From NCBI RefSeq assembly GCF_024679095.1, contig NC_066517.1, positions 17,251,600 to 17,315,599 of the forward strand: 64,000 nucleotides of DNA. Reading direction: 5' to 3'. Below the pieces are notes generated by a model. The model was given only the letters and a program-made list of their open reading frames with translations, was not told the origin of the DNA and ran no database searches. Position numbers and translations under genes: made by a program. Of the stretch, positions 34,521 through 47,509 are shown piece by piece (within the stretch, counting starts at the first letter, position 1; each line of letters starts with the position of its first letter). The DNA comes from Eriocheir sinensis. Lineage: Eukaryota > Arthropoda > Malacostraca > Decapoda > Varunidae.

Positions 34521-34556
<36 letters not shown>

Positions 34557-34912
34557 TTCCTTGTACCGAGTTTCACCCTCCATCTTTTCCTAACGAAGGT
34601 TCCCCCGACGAGAAGCACAGAAAGAAGGGGATTAAGGTCATGCTTTCCCAAACGCCTTGAAATGCCATTAGTATAAGTTCTTTAAGCCTTATCAGACACT
34701 AAACCATAAACTCGATTAATCCCTTCTTTATATGTTGCCTTTCACTATTTGATATGTACCGAGGAAGTCGAGGTTTGGACTTCCACACTCTGCCTTAAGT
34801 GAACCTCTTCTTAGCTATAGATAAACAGGAACTATTCATTGAGAGGAGAAAGAAAACCATATTGCCGCCATCTGTGCTTAAGAAATGGAACACTGAATCT
34901 TTTGGTTATGAC

Positions 34913-34947
<35 letters not shown>

Positions 34948-35375
34948 CAACTAAGGATCCATTAGCAGTTTTTACCGTCGTTTTTGTACATATCGGAGTC
35001 CTCATTCTCTACCGTCGCACGTCGCCTTTTCTCCTGGAGGCCCCGCGAATTCCGATCACACGCGAACGACTTCAGGCCGCCGAGACGCAGACGCACGAGG
35101 AATTTGGGAGTGCGGGGATGGGGACGATGCGGTGGCTGAACATTAATCTTGCTATCAACCGCTCTTTTTTACTCGCGATTGAGAGATATAAACTTCATAG
35201 CAAAAAAAAACAGCGAGACAAAGAGGGAAGTAGGTTTTATTCGTGTGTGAGGAAGTGGTGATGGTGACGGTAGACTTGGCCCCCCCCAAAAAACTATGAA
35301 AACCTTACGAATGATAGAAGAGAGAATGGAATGAATGAAAAGCAGAGGTGAGGGACGCGTCTAACTCTCCCTGCC
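34283..35375. other. Mostly unique sequence with two microsatellites
   Basis: (CAT)n at 34503-34555 and (AGT)n at 34913-34948. The frame 34839-35261 shows no known motif and includes the repeat. No gene recognised. Confidence 0.45.
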
Positions 35376-35630
35376 ATATCGTCACCTTCGTAAACAAACC
35401 GCCTAAGTCATTATTTTTTACTTCTCAGGAAATCAGAAAAGAACCGTCATTATCTCATTTGGCTTAAGAATTGGGCAGGAATGAAAAGTCCAATTCTAGA
35501 ACACTCAAGCCCTGAATGACGAAGGCAACTATACAGAAATGGGCGTCACATGATGGAAAATTGATGTAGACAAAAACCTGGAAATCACTGAAAAATGACT
35601 TGGGGGATTATTTTATGAGGGTGACGATAT
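35376..35630. mobile_element. Family C inverted-repeat element, copy 2
   Basis: About 255 bp and strongly similar to 12979-13232. Ends ATATCGTCACCTTCGTAAAC and TTTTATGAGGGTGACGATAT form inverted repeats that continue with CGCCTAAGTCATTATTTTT against AAAAATGACTTGGGGGATTA. Confidence 0.85.
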
Positions 35631-36410
35631 GTTTTAGAGCCATTGCACAGTATTGAATGTTCTGGGGTCGGGTCTTTCTCTTTATTTTCAAGGGAGCATA
35701 CGCCATATAGCTGCGCGTGGCCTCGGAGCTGATTGTTATTTCCTACACCTATATCATATTCATAATTATCAAGATTTGTTTCACTTCACTTTTCTTCAAC
35801 TTTTCCTTTCCTGTCTTTATGCATCAGAAGGAGTATAAAAGCTAATGGAAAAGAAAAAAGCGAGCGATCGTTCCCTGTTTTCTGATTCGTACAAGAGAAC
35901 AAAAGTATAGAGCATTAAAAAGAGTTTACTTCTAAATTTGTCGATGTTTTCTTCTTGAGAGTTTAAATCATAGGAAGGGAGGGGAATAGAGGTGACCCAA
36001 CTATTAAAAAGAATCAAGGACTCTTTCCTCAAACTAAAACTCTCCTTCCTGCTTTTGAAAGAGGACAGAAGTAAGGAAAAGAAGAAAAAAAAAAAACATC
36101 TGACCCTGAATTGTCTGGATATTTTTTTCCTCTCGTATCTTTTCCCCAATCTTCAGGACCTCTCTCAAGCTGTCATACTCCTTCAAAACGCTACCATCCA
36201 CATATTATGATTTTCTTCCCCTCTACACCTCCTCCATCTTTTCACATCACCTTTTTTTTCGAGTTTTCTATCTTTCCCGCAATCTCCTCACACCCCGTTC
36301 TTTTTTCACCTTATCTGTACAGTCCACTTCATCCTGACATATTCTCCTTTTTGTATTCTCTCTCTTACTCACTGGCCTCCTTAATTAGTCATACTCTTCA
36401 AGTCACAATG
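35631..36410. other. Unannotated sequence
   Basis: A run at 36087-36098, otherwise unique and AT-rich. No gene recognised. Confidence 0.4.
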
Positions 36411-36637
36411 GGTCGTATCATAAGACATTTCGCCGCCCAAGAACACATATTTGACAAGGCTTTCGTAGGAGTTGTGGGCATTTCCAGGAGTAGCTTTATG
36501 ACCCTGGTGGTAATGTGACCCTTCTTCTGTACCGTGAACCTCAAGAAACACTTATTAGAACCCGACTTGGACTGACCCCCTCTTTGACCTTTAGAAATAG
36601 CTGATGTGAGGAGCCGAAGTGTCTTTTAATACCGACC
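36411..36637 (+). mobile_element. Family A inverted-repeat element, best full-length copy
   Basis: 227 bp. Start GGTCGTATCATAAGACATTT, end AGTGTCTTTTAATACCGACC; the ends are imperfect inverted repeats of about 30 bp (GACATTTCGCCGCC against GACACTTCGGCTCC). Interior: TTGACAAGGCTTTCGTAGGA, TTTATGACCCTGGTGGTAAT, TTCTGTACCGTGAACCTCAA. Non-coding. A target duplication is not clear. Used here as the reference for the family. Confidence 0.85.
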
Positions 36638-37375
36638 ATATATATATTAACTCACCTCTCGCACCTTATTACCACCTATCTCCCCACCCATCCCTTGCTC
36701 CACCTTATCCACTTCATCTCTCTCTCTTCCACACCTGTCACCTTGTCCCTGATCTCATTACCACTCACTTCCCGTTCTCTTCAACCTCTCTATCTCTCAC
36801 CCGTTATCCCAATCTCCTCCATTCATCTGGTTTAATCCCCTCTATTAATGTCAGTCAGTCGCTGCTAACTATTATCTCTCCGTTGTTCTCATTCATTATA
36901 CAGCCCTCTCTCTCTCACCCTCTCTCCCTTCATCCATAGTATTCAATCCCCTGTCATGGCTATTTCCATCACTATGCCTCATACGATTCTCCCTCATCCT
37001 TAGTTCAGCATCTCCCTTCTTGTCTCATTGTTCCTACTCTTTCTCCGTCTCTTTCGTCCAGCCCTCTCTCTCCCTTCATCCGCAGCATCTTACTCTTCCC
37101 TTTTCTCGGTTACCTCCCTCACTCAGTCTATTTCACAGGGTTTTCTCTCATCTTTAGTCCAATATCTGTCCTCTTGTCTCATTCACTCGACATAATCTTT
37201 CTCCGTCTCTTTCGTCCAGCCCTCTCTCTCCCTTCATCCGCAGCATCTTCCTCTTCCCTTTCCTCGGTTATCTCCCTCACTCAGTCTATTTCACAGGGTT
37301 TTCTCTCATCTTTAGTCCAATATCTGTCCTCTTGTCTCATTCACTCGACATAATCTTTCTCCGTCTCTGCTTCCT
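36638..37375. repeat. Pyrimidine-rich sequence with a 158-bp tandem duplication
   Basis: From about 37030, GTCCAATATCTGTCCTCTTG recurs at 37157 and 37315, and CTTTCTCCGTCTCTTTCGTC at about 37038 and 37196. Two and a half units. The preceding text (36640-37030) is CT-rich without a clear unit. Confidence 0.85.
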
Positions 37376-37764
37376 ACCATGTTTCAAATCGAGTCTCCTG
37401 CCCGCCCGTCCTGTTTCTCCTCTTTTTTTTTTTTTTTCAATCCCTCTGTTACATCCACCCACGACTCTTCTCTTAAACTTCTCCTCCCTCTCCCTAACTT
37501 CTTATATATAAACCTTTCAATCTTTCCTTCTCCATCTATTTTTTCTCCTCTTTCTCTTCGTCTTGTTCCTCTTTCACACTTTCTCCTCCAGCTCTCACCC
37601 CTCCTTCCCCTCTTCCTGTTCATCCTTCTCTTCTACTTCTTTCTCTTTCTTCTGCTATTCCTCCTCCTCCTCCTCCTCTGCTTCTTCAACCTTCTGCCCG
37701 AATTCTCTTCCTGTCCATCATCGGTAATCCACCAAGGAGACGAAAGTAGCAAAGCTGGAAAGCG

Positions 37765-37768
<4 letters not shown>
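37376..37768. other. Pyrimidine-rich unannotated sequence
   Basis: T run at 37423-37437 and CTC-rich text near 37660-37680. No gene recognised. Confidence 0.45.
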
Positions 37769-37834
<66 letters not shown>

Positions 37835-37962
37835 CCAAGGTCACTTTAGAACTGCTAATGTCGTTTTTTTTTTTTTTCTTTGCTCTGAAGGCTGTCTTTA
37901 GATTTACTCATTATTCATAGTGACAACCTGTTTTTTTCCCGGTTCATAGATTTTGCGTGTGG

Positions 37963-38016
<54 letters not shown>
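37769..38016. repeat. (CA)n and (GT)n microsatellites
   Basis: About 32 CA units at 37769-37832 and about 26 GT units at 37964-38016. They are inverted complements about 130 bp apart and could pair in single-stranded form. Confidence 0.97.
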
Positions 38017-38017
<1 letters not shown>

Positions 38018-38221
38018 CTTTTTAGTCCCTCCTGTCAGACCCAAAGTAAAGGATTAGTTCCATCTCCCAAAAGCCGAATAAAGGATTGGAAATATTTCTT
38101 GAGAGATGATCTTCTTAAATTGGAATCTAATAGCAGGTTGGGACAGGTAAGACATGACGGATCGCTCTACCTGCAGTGTTTGTTAAAAGGCGGGCTAGTG
38201 CTTTAATTATTGTCCAGATGC

Positions 38222-38222
<1 letters not shown>

Positions 38223-38292
<70 letters not shown>

Positions 38293-38497
38293 CGAATAAA
38301 ACAGAAAAAAAGAAGATATGGAAAAAAAATACGAGAGGGAAATTAAAAAGAGAAGCGTAAAATTGATATGAGAAAAGAAGAGAAAAGTAGAGGAGGGGGA
38401 AGGAGAGAGAGAATAATAGAGGGGAAAAAAAGAAGGAAAGAAAATATGGAAGAAAAATAGAAACAAAACGTAAATTGGAGAAAAGAATAGGAAAAAG

Positions 38498-38540
<43 letters not shown>
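38223..38540. repeat. (GT)n, purine-rich spacer and (GA)n
   Basis: (GT)n at 38223-38290, a GA/AAAG-rich purine block, then (GA)n at 38500-38539. Confidence 0.95.
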
Positions 38541-38859
38541 ATCCATTATTCAAAGCAAGCACTTATGTATAATCAGCATACATCCTTGCACCCAATATTC
38601 TCGTTTCATTACGGACATTCCTGCGCCAAAAATGGAGGCAATTAAAGTCTAAAACAATGATGTGATGATATATATTTTTAAGGCTTCTTCAGACATTCAA
38701 GTTTTATTCACAATTTGGTTCACTCTTAATTATTTTGCGATTCGTCTACATTTTCTTTTCCCTAATTGATGGGTTGCAGGCGATTCTCTCTTCTTGGTCT
38801 ATCGGGAATTATAGATATCTCGGCTGCGATTTTATTACAGTGGAAGTTGACCAAGTTCT
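38541..38859. other. Unannotated AT-rich sequence
   Basis: No feature recognised. Confidence 0.4.
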
Positions 38860-38975
38860 CTTTTTGGCCACTCCTCTGTACTCTATTCAGGAGCAGTAAG
38901 TAGCGGGCTTTTTTTTTTCGTTATTGTTTTATCTTTTTTTACGCCCTTGAACTGTCTCCTCTGGTTTATAAAAAA
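38860..38975 (+). repeat. Family B short interspersed element, longest copy
   Basis: TTTTTGGCCACTCCTCTGTA, CTCTATTCAGGAGCAGTAAG, TAGCGGGC, a T-rich spacer, then ACGCCCTTGAACTGTCTCCT and an A run. The 5' extension matches the copy at 7741-7852. Confidence 0.82.
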
Positions 38976-39163
38976 AAGGGCACAACGCTCCTCCCGAAGT
39001 TGACCTCTCCTTTTGGCCACTTATTTATTTTATCTTTGTGGGAACAGCGATTAGGGGGCTTTTTTTTTTTTTTTACACCTTTTTTGTTGCCCCATTCCCC
39101 TACCTCCCTCCCTTCCTTCCTCCCCATTCCCCTCCCTTCCTCCCCATCACTAATCACCTTTCG

Positions 39164-39200
<37 letters not shown>

Positions 39201-39524
39201 GGAAGAAAAAACGCGCAGAACTTCCCTCCTTCGAAAAAAGAGGAAAAACCCCACCATCCAAAGCGTGATCGAGTTGGACTAAAATCGTTATACTTAAAGT
39301 GTTCATGTTTTATTTGTTTTCTGCTAAGGTTTGTATTCATCATTTAATTCTAACAGGAAAATGAATAACTGGTTTCCTCGTTTTGCCAGTCACATAATTT
39401 TACGACCTGTTTTTATTTATTTTTTTCCTCTCGTCTCTGTTTTCCTGCCTGTCAGATTAAGAATATTCCTTCATATGTGGTTTTCTATTTTAGCTTCTTG
39501 GTGTAACGGGCTTGTCGGGGGGCT

Positions 39525-39525
<1 letters not shown>
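38976..39525. other. Unannotated sequence with homopolymer runs
   Basis: T run at 39060-39074 and A run at 39169-39197. TTTTGGCCAC at 39012-39021 repeats a piece of family B. No gene recognised. Confidence 0.45.
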
Positions 39526-39609
<84 letters not shown>

Positions 39610-39628
39610 ATTTATCTATCTATCTATT

Positions 39629-39715
<87 letters not shown>
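39526..39715. repeat. (CT)n-(CTAT)n-(CA)n compound microsatellite
   Basis: About 39 CT units, a short CTAT stretch, and about 42 CA units ending at 39714. Confidence 0.98.
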
Positions 39716-39717
<2 letters not shown>

Positions 39718-40262
39718 GGGGTAACAGGTTAAGCAGATTGTTTTGAAAGCCGGCGTGAAGATCTAATTAAGGTTTGCCGCCCAGCTACCTGTGTGATAAC
39801 TTCGAGGTGTGGGCAGGTGACGCTAAAAGTATAGGATGCCACATTGGAGGCAGGTGAGCGGCGCAGTGAGGGGCGGGTCAGGTGGGACAGGCGGACAGGT
39901 GGAAGGAGTCGTTGCCTTGCCGCACAGATGAAGTAGTCGAAGTATTGAAGATTGCTGAGTTTTTATTTATCCGGCCTCTTGCAGACTCCTTACGTTCTTA
40001 TGTTCTTGTGTTCTTATTATTATCCATTATTATCCTTTAACATTATTATTCATTAAAAGGCGTCAAGGGAAAATGAACTGAATATATATAGACCCAAACA
40101 GTCCCCTCGGTGAGCAGACATGGATATAAAGATTGAACCAGTAACAGCAAAGCAAGGAGAATTAAAAAGTGGGGGACAACCAGTCATTGCATTGTGTTCC
40201 TTGGCGCAGTTTGTGTCTTAGGGGAGCTCACTTTTATTACCTGATGACGAAGACCAAAGTAG
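39716..40262. other. Unannotated unique sequence
   Basis: Degenerate GGACAGGCGGACAGGT repeats near 39880-39900. No gene recognised. Confidence 0.4.
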
Positions 40263-40550
40263 CACAAACTCTCTCTCTGAAAGGCCTCCACTCTTCCAGT
40301 AACTATAGAGTCTTTTCTAATTTTCACATTCGTAATCCTCCAAAAGTTTTTATTTCCTTATGCACTTTGCCAATTTTTTCTTAAAGTTAAAGATTTCCGT
40401 CCATATCACAAACTCTCTCTCTGAAAAGGCCTCCATTCATCCAGTAACTATAGAGTCATTTCTAACTTTCACATTCGTAATTCTCCAAAAGCTTTTATTT
40501 CCTTATGCACTTTGCCAGTTTTTTTTCTTATGCCAGTTTCCAAAGACTTC
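40263..40550. repeat. Tandem duplication, period 144 bp
   Basis: CACAAACTCTCTCTCTGAAA starts at 40263 and 40407, followed in both by CCAGTAACTATAGAGTC, TTTCACATTCGTAAT and CCTTATGCACTTTGCCA. Confidence 0.93.
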
Positions 40551-40873
40551 AATTTCAGCGTTGTCAGGTTCTGGTCGTTATGTCTGACACACGAGACAAG
40601 AATCGTCTGTCGAGGTTTATTCTTGAACTTCTTTCTATACTCGCGGCGTCGCGGCGGATCGAATCTGCTCCACACCTACGCGTGGCTAATGAGATTTGAC
40701 ACACTTGCTGCGGAGGGTAATATTATCTACTTGGTATTAAAAGAGATTGCTCCACAAATAAGAGTCAGGCTTCTCCTTGCTTTAATCGTACTGTCCTTGC
40801 ATTACTGGCTGGATTTAAGGCCTGGCGCTGCTTGCTCGGAGGGACCGTCGGGAGCTCTGTGGTCGGGAGAGGA
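40551..40873. other. Unannotated unique sequence
   Basis: Frame 40512-40952 shows no recognised domain and crosses into a MITE. No gene called. Confidence 0.4.
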
Positions 40874-41078
40874 GCAGGGGTGCCAGATTATCGTATTCAC
40901 CACATTGTATTCATCCTTTTTAAGCCTCAAACTCTCGTACCTACACAAATAACGATAGAAAATTAAAGTTAGCGTTAAAACTCCTATTTATCGATGTTTC
41001 TATGTGCTTTTTTGCTATAGTTATTTGTCAGAAACTACGACAATACAATGCGATGAGTACGATAATTTGGCAACGCTG
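40874..41078. mobile_element. hAT-type MITE, copy 5
   Basis: 205 bp, start CAGGGGTGCCAGATTATCGT, end ACGATAATTTGGCAACGCTG. Flanking octamers GAGAGGAG (40866-40873) and GAGTGGAG (41079-41086) match at 7 of 8. The CAGGG terminus is the form most like the hAT consensus. Confidence 0.92.
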
Positions 41079-41630
41079 GAGTGGAGGCGGTGGGTGAGTG
41101 AAACAACGTGCCGCCCTGCGTATGTTCCTCGTTATTTAGTTATTTTAGGATTTTCAAGGTTTAGCAATTGTGCTTTTTTATTCCCACTTGAGAAATGTGA
41201 CTTTTATATTCGCTGAACGGCTTCGTCCTTCACTCTGGAATATGATACGCTCAGGGAAAGCAAGCAAGTCTTAAAGTATAAATTGATTGTTTTCCGCATT
41301 TTTTTCTTAGCGAGATTTTAAAAGTTACTCCTCTCTCTCGCTCCTGCTTTTGCGATTTAATGCCTCAATGCTTCACTCGGTCCTCCGGGTAGTAATTAGG
41401 AAGATAAGGAAACCAGCTTTCTCATGAACCTGGCAAGATTTAAGAGTTCTTTTGTATATACCCAGCCTTGCATCATACCCCTAAAACCTCTTATTTGTGA
41501 GCATTCAGCAGTTATTTAATCAAACTCATGTGGAGTAATTTCCAATATACGTCACTCCAATATTTGATGCACACTGTCTCCAAACAAGCCTGTATTTCTG
41601 GGAGTCATCGCTTGTAGTGTTTGGTTAATG
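41079..41630. other. Unannotated unique sequence
   Basis: No gene or repeat recognised. Confidence 0.4.
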
Positions 41631-41935
41631 GCGATAGTTTGTGCTGCCCTTCTCCTCCTCCTCCTCTTCGCCTCTCCTTTTCCTCTTCATCTCTTCTCCC
41701 CGCACCTCTTCCCTCCCTTGTCCTGTCTAAGCAAGCTCTCGTGTGTTCTGCATTTCTAGGATTCACCGTTTACAGTTCATGATTGATGGCGATAGTTTGT
41801 GCTGCCCTTCTCCTCTTCCTCTTCTTCGCCTCTCCTTTTCCTCTTCATCTCTCCTCCCCGCACCTCTTCCCTCCCTTGTCCTGTCTAAGCAAGCTCTCGT
41901 GTGTCCTGCATTTCTTAGTTGATGCTCTCCTCCAC
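41631..41935. repeat. Tandem duplication, period 158 bp
   Basis: GCGATAGTTTGTGCTGCCCT starts at 41631 and 41789. Both units carry CTTGTCCTGTCTAAGCAAGC and TCTCGTGTGT. Confidence 0.93.
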
Positions 41936-42425
41936 ATCATTATCGCCTCTCATCTTCCCGTCCCTCCTTCCCGCCCCTCCTCCCTCCCTTACCCTCATCT
42001 CACACCTCCTCGTATATGTTGACAGCAGGTTTCATCTCGTTTTCTAACAAGCTGACACGTTTACTAGCATCTTTCTCTTTCTCTTTTTTTATCTCCTCCC
42101 CCAGCTCTTGATCCTCCTCCTCCTCCTCCTCCTCCTCCTCCTCCTCCTCCTCCCCATCACTGCTTCCATCATCGTTTCTCCTTTGTTTTCTCCTTTTTTT
42201 CTTCTTCCTTAACCTCTCAATTTAACTGCACCAAATTTTCTTCCTTCACTGCTTTCAACATTATCTCCTATATTTTATTTTCTGCTTTGATCTCTCATTT
42301 AAACCACCTTCACCAACTGCTTCTCTACTTCTTCTCTTTCTCCTTCTCCTCCTGCATCCTTCTTCTCCATCTTCATACGTAGCCTATTTATCCTTCCCAT
42401 TCATCTCCATCTCTAATTCTTCTTC
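41936..42425. repeat. Pyrimidine-rich sequence with (CTC)n
   Basis: (CTC)n at 42113-42153. The surrounding text is CT-rich with no unit. Confidence 0.8.
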
Positions 42426-42850
42426 CCTGTATCTCATTTTAGAGGTGAGACAAGATGTAGGTCTAGATAAAACAGGATCGAAAACCCTTCTTCCTTCTCA
42501 CTTCTGTCATTGTCATCTACACTGTTTAATGTATAATACCAGGTACAGGCTGAGAGGAGATAGGATCGAACACTCTTCTTTCTTATTTTTGTCAGCTATA
42601 AACTATTAGGTGCGGGCCGTAACGAGATTGGATTGAATACTCTTCTTCTCTCTCACTTTCGTCATTTAAATGTATCAGGTCCGGGGTGAAGAAAGACAGA
42701 ATCGGAAACTTTTCGCTCTACTGGTTTCACACTTTCATCATCTATATGTATTCGGTATAAGGTATGGACTGAGGCAAGACAGGATCGGGTCGTAACAAGA
42801 CAGGATCGAAAACTCTTCTTTCTCACCCTCCTCATTCATATGTATCAAAT
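42426..42850. repeat. Degenerate short-period array around ACAGGATCGAAAAC
   Basis: Landmarks GATCGAAAACCCTTCTTC, GATCGAACACTCTTCTT, GATTGAATACTCTTCTTC, AATCGGAAACTTTTCGC and GATCGAAAACTCTTCTTTC recur every 75-130 bp with TCA.TT/ATGTAT and GGT..GG blocks between. Confidence 0.75.
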
Positions 42851-42861
42851 GGGCTGCAGCT

Positions 42862-42862
<1 letters not shown>

Positions 42863-42921
<59 letters not shown>
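42863..42921. repeat. (GT)n microsatellite
   Basis: About 28 GT units. Confidence 0.97.
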
Positions 42922-42922
<1 letters not shown>

Positions 42923-43029
42923 GCATTAATAAACTCGACTCAATTAAGGTCACTCCCTGAAGATTAGCCGGTTTGGTCAGTTTGATTTCATAAGTTGAAT
43001 ACAATGAGGTTGTTAGAGGAGGCCGGCCG

Positions 43030-43322
43030 GTTGGTTGCTAGTGGTGATGATGGTGGTGGTGGTGATACTGGTAGTGGTGATGGTGATAGGGGTGGTGTGG
43101 GTGACGCTGGAGAGAAGACAAGGGCGTAAGAGCTTAATGAGTCTGGAAATGGCGCCAGTCAGTCAACCTATACGCACGTCAGGTTCTGTAAACGTAGGCC
43201 CACTTTTTGTCTGAATTTATCCAGCTTAAACTCATTGCTATACCTGTGATGGTAGTTGATGGTGACTATGGTTGTGGTAGTAGTAGTAGTAGTGGTAGTA
43301 GTAGTAGTAGTAGTAGTAATGG

Positions 43323-43354
<32 letters not shown>

Positions 43355-43640
43355 GGTGGTTTCAGTGTTGGCGTTGTTCTTAGTGGTTTGGCAAAGGTGT
43401 TAATGTTGTTGTTGTTGCTGTGGCTGGTGGTGGTGGTTTCGATGGTGGTGGTGGTGTTCTTGGCGGTGTGGTGATGGTGTTAGTGGTGCTGTTGTTGTTG
43501 TTGTTAGTGGTGGTGGTGGTGATGCTTGTTGGAAGGTGACATTTATCTTACTGAAACTCATTGCTATTGTTGTTGTGGTAGTAACAGCAGTAATGATTGT
43601 TGTTGGTGTTGTTGTTAATGGTGGTGGTGGTGGTGTGAGC
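43030..43640. repeat. (GGT/GTA/GTT)n-rich region
   Basis: Interrupted triplets, with (AGT)n at 43277-43318 and (GTT)n/(GGT)n at 43320-43361, and more blocks to 43635. Val/Gly-rich frames are artefacts. Confidence 0.9.
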
Positions 43641-43979
43641 AAGTCAGACACAAGCAGAGATATGTGTGTTGGAGGGTATTATTTCGGACACTCGGGCATC
43701 CTCTAGGTGACAGCTTCAGTACCCTTGTGATAATGGGTGTGCAGGCGGTGAGGGATGGATCAGGGAGGCTGGTGGTGGGTTAATGAGCGGCCTGGGCGAT
43801 GAGTGATGAATCCACGTAAGTGACATGCAAGCGTTGACTGATGGCTGACACAACAGGAGGGAATGGATGGTTGAGGGCATGGCGGAAGGTGGTTTAACGA
43901 TGTGACTGTGGGCATAGCATAGGCAGCGAACTCTAAGGGTGATAAATCTATGCAAAGAGGTTTATCTAGGCGTGCCATT
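43641..43979. other. Unannotated sequence
   Basis: No feature recognised. Confidence 0.4.
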
Positions 43980-44395
43980 GTTAAAAGTAGTATGTGAGCC
44001 TAAATATGGTGACTGGAAGATTTAGAAACAACGAACGCCAAGGATGAAGAATTTATGCATGCCGAGTATTAAAAGCTGCAAGTATGTTAACCTTGAATGG
44101 CGATTAGAAGATTTAGGAGCAACGGACGCTGAGGGATGAGTTAATGCATGCCCTATGTTAAAATTTATGCATGCCGAGTATTAAAAGCTGCGAGTATGTT
44201 AACCCTGAATGGCGATTAGAAGATTTAGGAGCAACGGACGCTGAGGGATGAGTTTATGTATGCTCGATGTTAAAAGTGGTGGGTAAATATGCCTCGAATG
44301 GGGACTTGATAAAGGTTTAGAATCCAGGGACGCTGAGGGTTGAGTCCATGAAGGCTTGGTGTTAAAAGTGACGACCGTGGGAAGTTAAAAATACT
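43980..44395. repeat. Irregular tandem array, about 90-115 bp units
   Basis: GACGCTGAGGGATGAGTT at about 44126 and 44236, a variant at 44328, and diverged units further left. AGAAGATTTAGGAGCAACGG and GTATGTTAACC mark each unit. Confidence 0.85.
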
Positions 44396-44402
44396 TAATG
44401 TG

Positions 44403-44476
44403 ACTTTTATTTATTTGTTTATTTATTTATTTATTTATTTATTTTATTTATTTATTTGTTTATTTATTTATTTTAT
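44403..44476. repeat. (TTTA)n microsatellite
   Basis: About 17 TTTA units with a few TTTG. Confidence 0.95.
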
Positions 44477-45600
44477 TTTTTTGCTTCGTTGTGTTCCGCT
44501 GACTTCATTTCCAATATTTTTTCCCCTCATAATTGTCATACTCTTACTATATATTTTCTTTCATTTTTTTCTTTTTCTTTCTTCTTTTACTTCTTTGCTA
44601 TTTCTTTTCTTCTCATACTTCTATCACACCATTACTATTTCTTTATTTTCCTTTCTTTTCTCTCTTTTATTTATATTTTTCCCTTCTCTTCCTTTTTTTT
44701 TTTACTTATCTATTTGTTTTACTTTTCACACTTCTGCGATTACTTTTCTTTTCTATTTTCCATTTTATTCTTTTTCCTATTTATTTCCTGTTTCTTTTCA
44801 TCGTAATTTGCTAGTGAAGGCGATCGGTACAGTTCACCAATACCCGTCCTTCATGTTGCCTCTGTTCGCTGCCAAAGACGTCACTTCCACGTACCGCCGA
44901 CACCCACAAAGGCGAGCCAATGAATTAGCTATGCGCGGCGGGGCGGGGGTTAATGTCTCGCCTCGCAGGAACGCACTAATGGTAAGCTCTTGTCGATTAT
45001 GAATGTACGGCGAGGTGCAACTAATGACTCGGATTGCGGGAACTGATTGTAACGTAACACCTTCGCTGAGTGGCTTAAGATTGTAATGAGGGTCACACTT
45101 CAAGCTACCTGTACGTACTTTGCATATGCGACGTGCTGAGTGTTGGGATTGTTACCTGTATGTCGTGTTTTACCTGTCTCCCTCTTCTTCTCTTTCTCTT
45201 TGTCTTGTCTGTTTAGTTTTCGTATCTGTTCTGTGTTGTGTTCATCCCTTGTACCACCTGTCTTTTTACCTGTCTACCTGTCTACATTTCTAATTGGCTT
45301 TACCTGGTTCACATGTCCCCGTTTCTGTCCTTATGTTAGTGGTTGTTTTTAGTACTTTTATGATTATTTTTCTCTGTTCTGTGTAAGATTTCGTATGGCA
45401 GCCAAAGTCACCGTGAGTCTACGATGAATGTTCTCGCCATCATTCCTTAGTGAGGGTATGATACGTACCTGTGAAAACTATTAGTATTACCTGTATGATA
45501 CCCAAGGCCCTTCCCTCCCCTTTCCCACTCCTTACCAGATTCTATTTTATTAACTTTATATCATGATGTTATTGAAGCGACCACTCGTTGATTTATTGAA
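44477..45600. other. T-rich then unique sequence
   Basis: 44540-44800 is T/C-rich. 44815-45120 is mixed with a GC-rich stretch near 44935-44955. No exon recognised. Confidence 0.45.
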
Positions 45601-46078
45601 GTATGTGAATAGCTGAGAATCCCCGGCGAAGAGGAGATGGACAGGAAGGGAGAATGCAAAGGAGGAGAAGAAACATGGAAGTATGGGAAGACAATTGGTG
45701 GGTTGGTTAGCAGCTCAGGTTGTTACAGTTGGTTGGTTGGTTAGCAGCTCAGGTTGTTACAGTTTTTCTTATTGCAGCGATCAGTGGGTTGGCGAGGTGG
45801 TGCGGGGCGGGGCGGGGCGGAGCGGGTGGTCAGCAGTACTCACAGCGTCATTACCGGAGTACAAGTTCCTGTTAAGCGGCGGGGTACGAAAAACGTGATA
45901 AAAAAAATTCTGCTTCACGTAATATATCGCAATTATGGCGACGGCGGTGGTGGAGGTGGTGGTGGGGGTGGGGGGGTGAGGGGGGGGGTGATGATAGCAA
46001 AAGTAGCGGTGTAATAATACGTTACACCTGGTAATGACGTGCCCTGCGTATGCCTTTGTATAGCGCAATAAACCTTTG

Positions 46079-46079
<1 letters not shown>
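45601..46079. other. Unannotated sequence with small repeats
   Basis: A 34-bp direct repeat (GGTTGGTTAGCAGCTCAGGT and following) at 45700-45765, GGGGC repeats at 45802-45825, and a GGT/GGG-rich stretch at 45943-45990. Confidence 0.5.

Positions 46080-46163
<84 letters not shown>
46080..46163. repeat. (CA)n microsatellite
   Basis: About 42 CA units. Confidence 0.98.
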
Positions 46164-46910
<747 letters not shown>

Positions 46911-47509
46911 TTCAATCTCTCTCTTTCTTTCTTTACCTCAGTTTTAGTGCCTCGATAAGTCCTCACTTTTACATTGCTTCATCTTTATCGGACGTCTCAT
47001 TAACTTAACGACCAGGAGAACTAGACGAGAAATTCCTAGTAAGGCGTTTTCTCATTTGCTTGCTTGCCGTTGCTAGGTGACAGGAAGCAGACGGCCGATA
47101 TCTTTTATTTTTCTCTTTTTTTGGGGGGGGGTAAAGACAGCAGCTCAAGGCCAAAAGATAATCCAGGAAAGCAAAAAGTTCACCATAAAACAAAACAAAT
47201 GCAGAAAACAACAAAAAGGACAAAAAAAACAAGAAAAACAACAAAAAAGACAAAAAAACAAAAACTACAAAAAACAAAAAGGCCAGAAATAAATGTCAGA
47301 AAATCATAAACCCCGAAAAACAAAAGGACGGTAAAAAGCAAAAAAAAAAAAAAAGACCAAAAAGAAAAACGATTAAACAAAAACACGAACAAAAAAAAAT
47401 AGCCCGACCAGACAAGCAGATGGGGTCATTATACCGCCCATAATTTATCGGCAATCAGGAGAGGAATCTTTGCTGTGCTTGTTGTTTGGCGTCTCGAAAG
47501 GCATTGTAG
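46911..47509. other. A-rich unannotated sequence
   Basis: 47165-47400 is A-rich with ACAAAA-type repeats. No gene recognised. Confidence 0.45.

Noticed and set aside
43256..43651. Valine/glycine-rich membrane protein
   Set aside because: Produced by GTA/GTT/GGT triplet repeats; no start context or domain.
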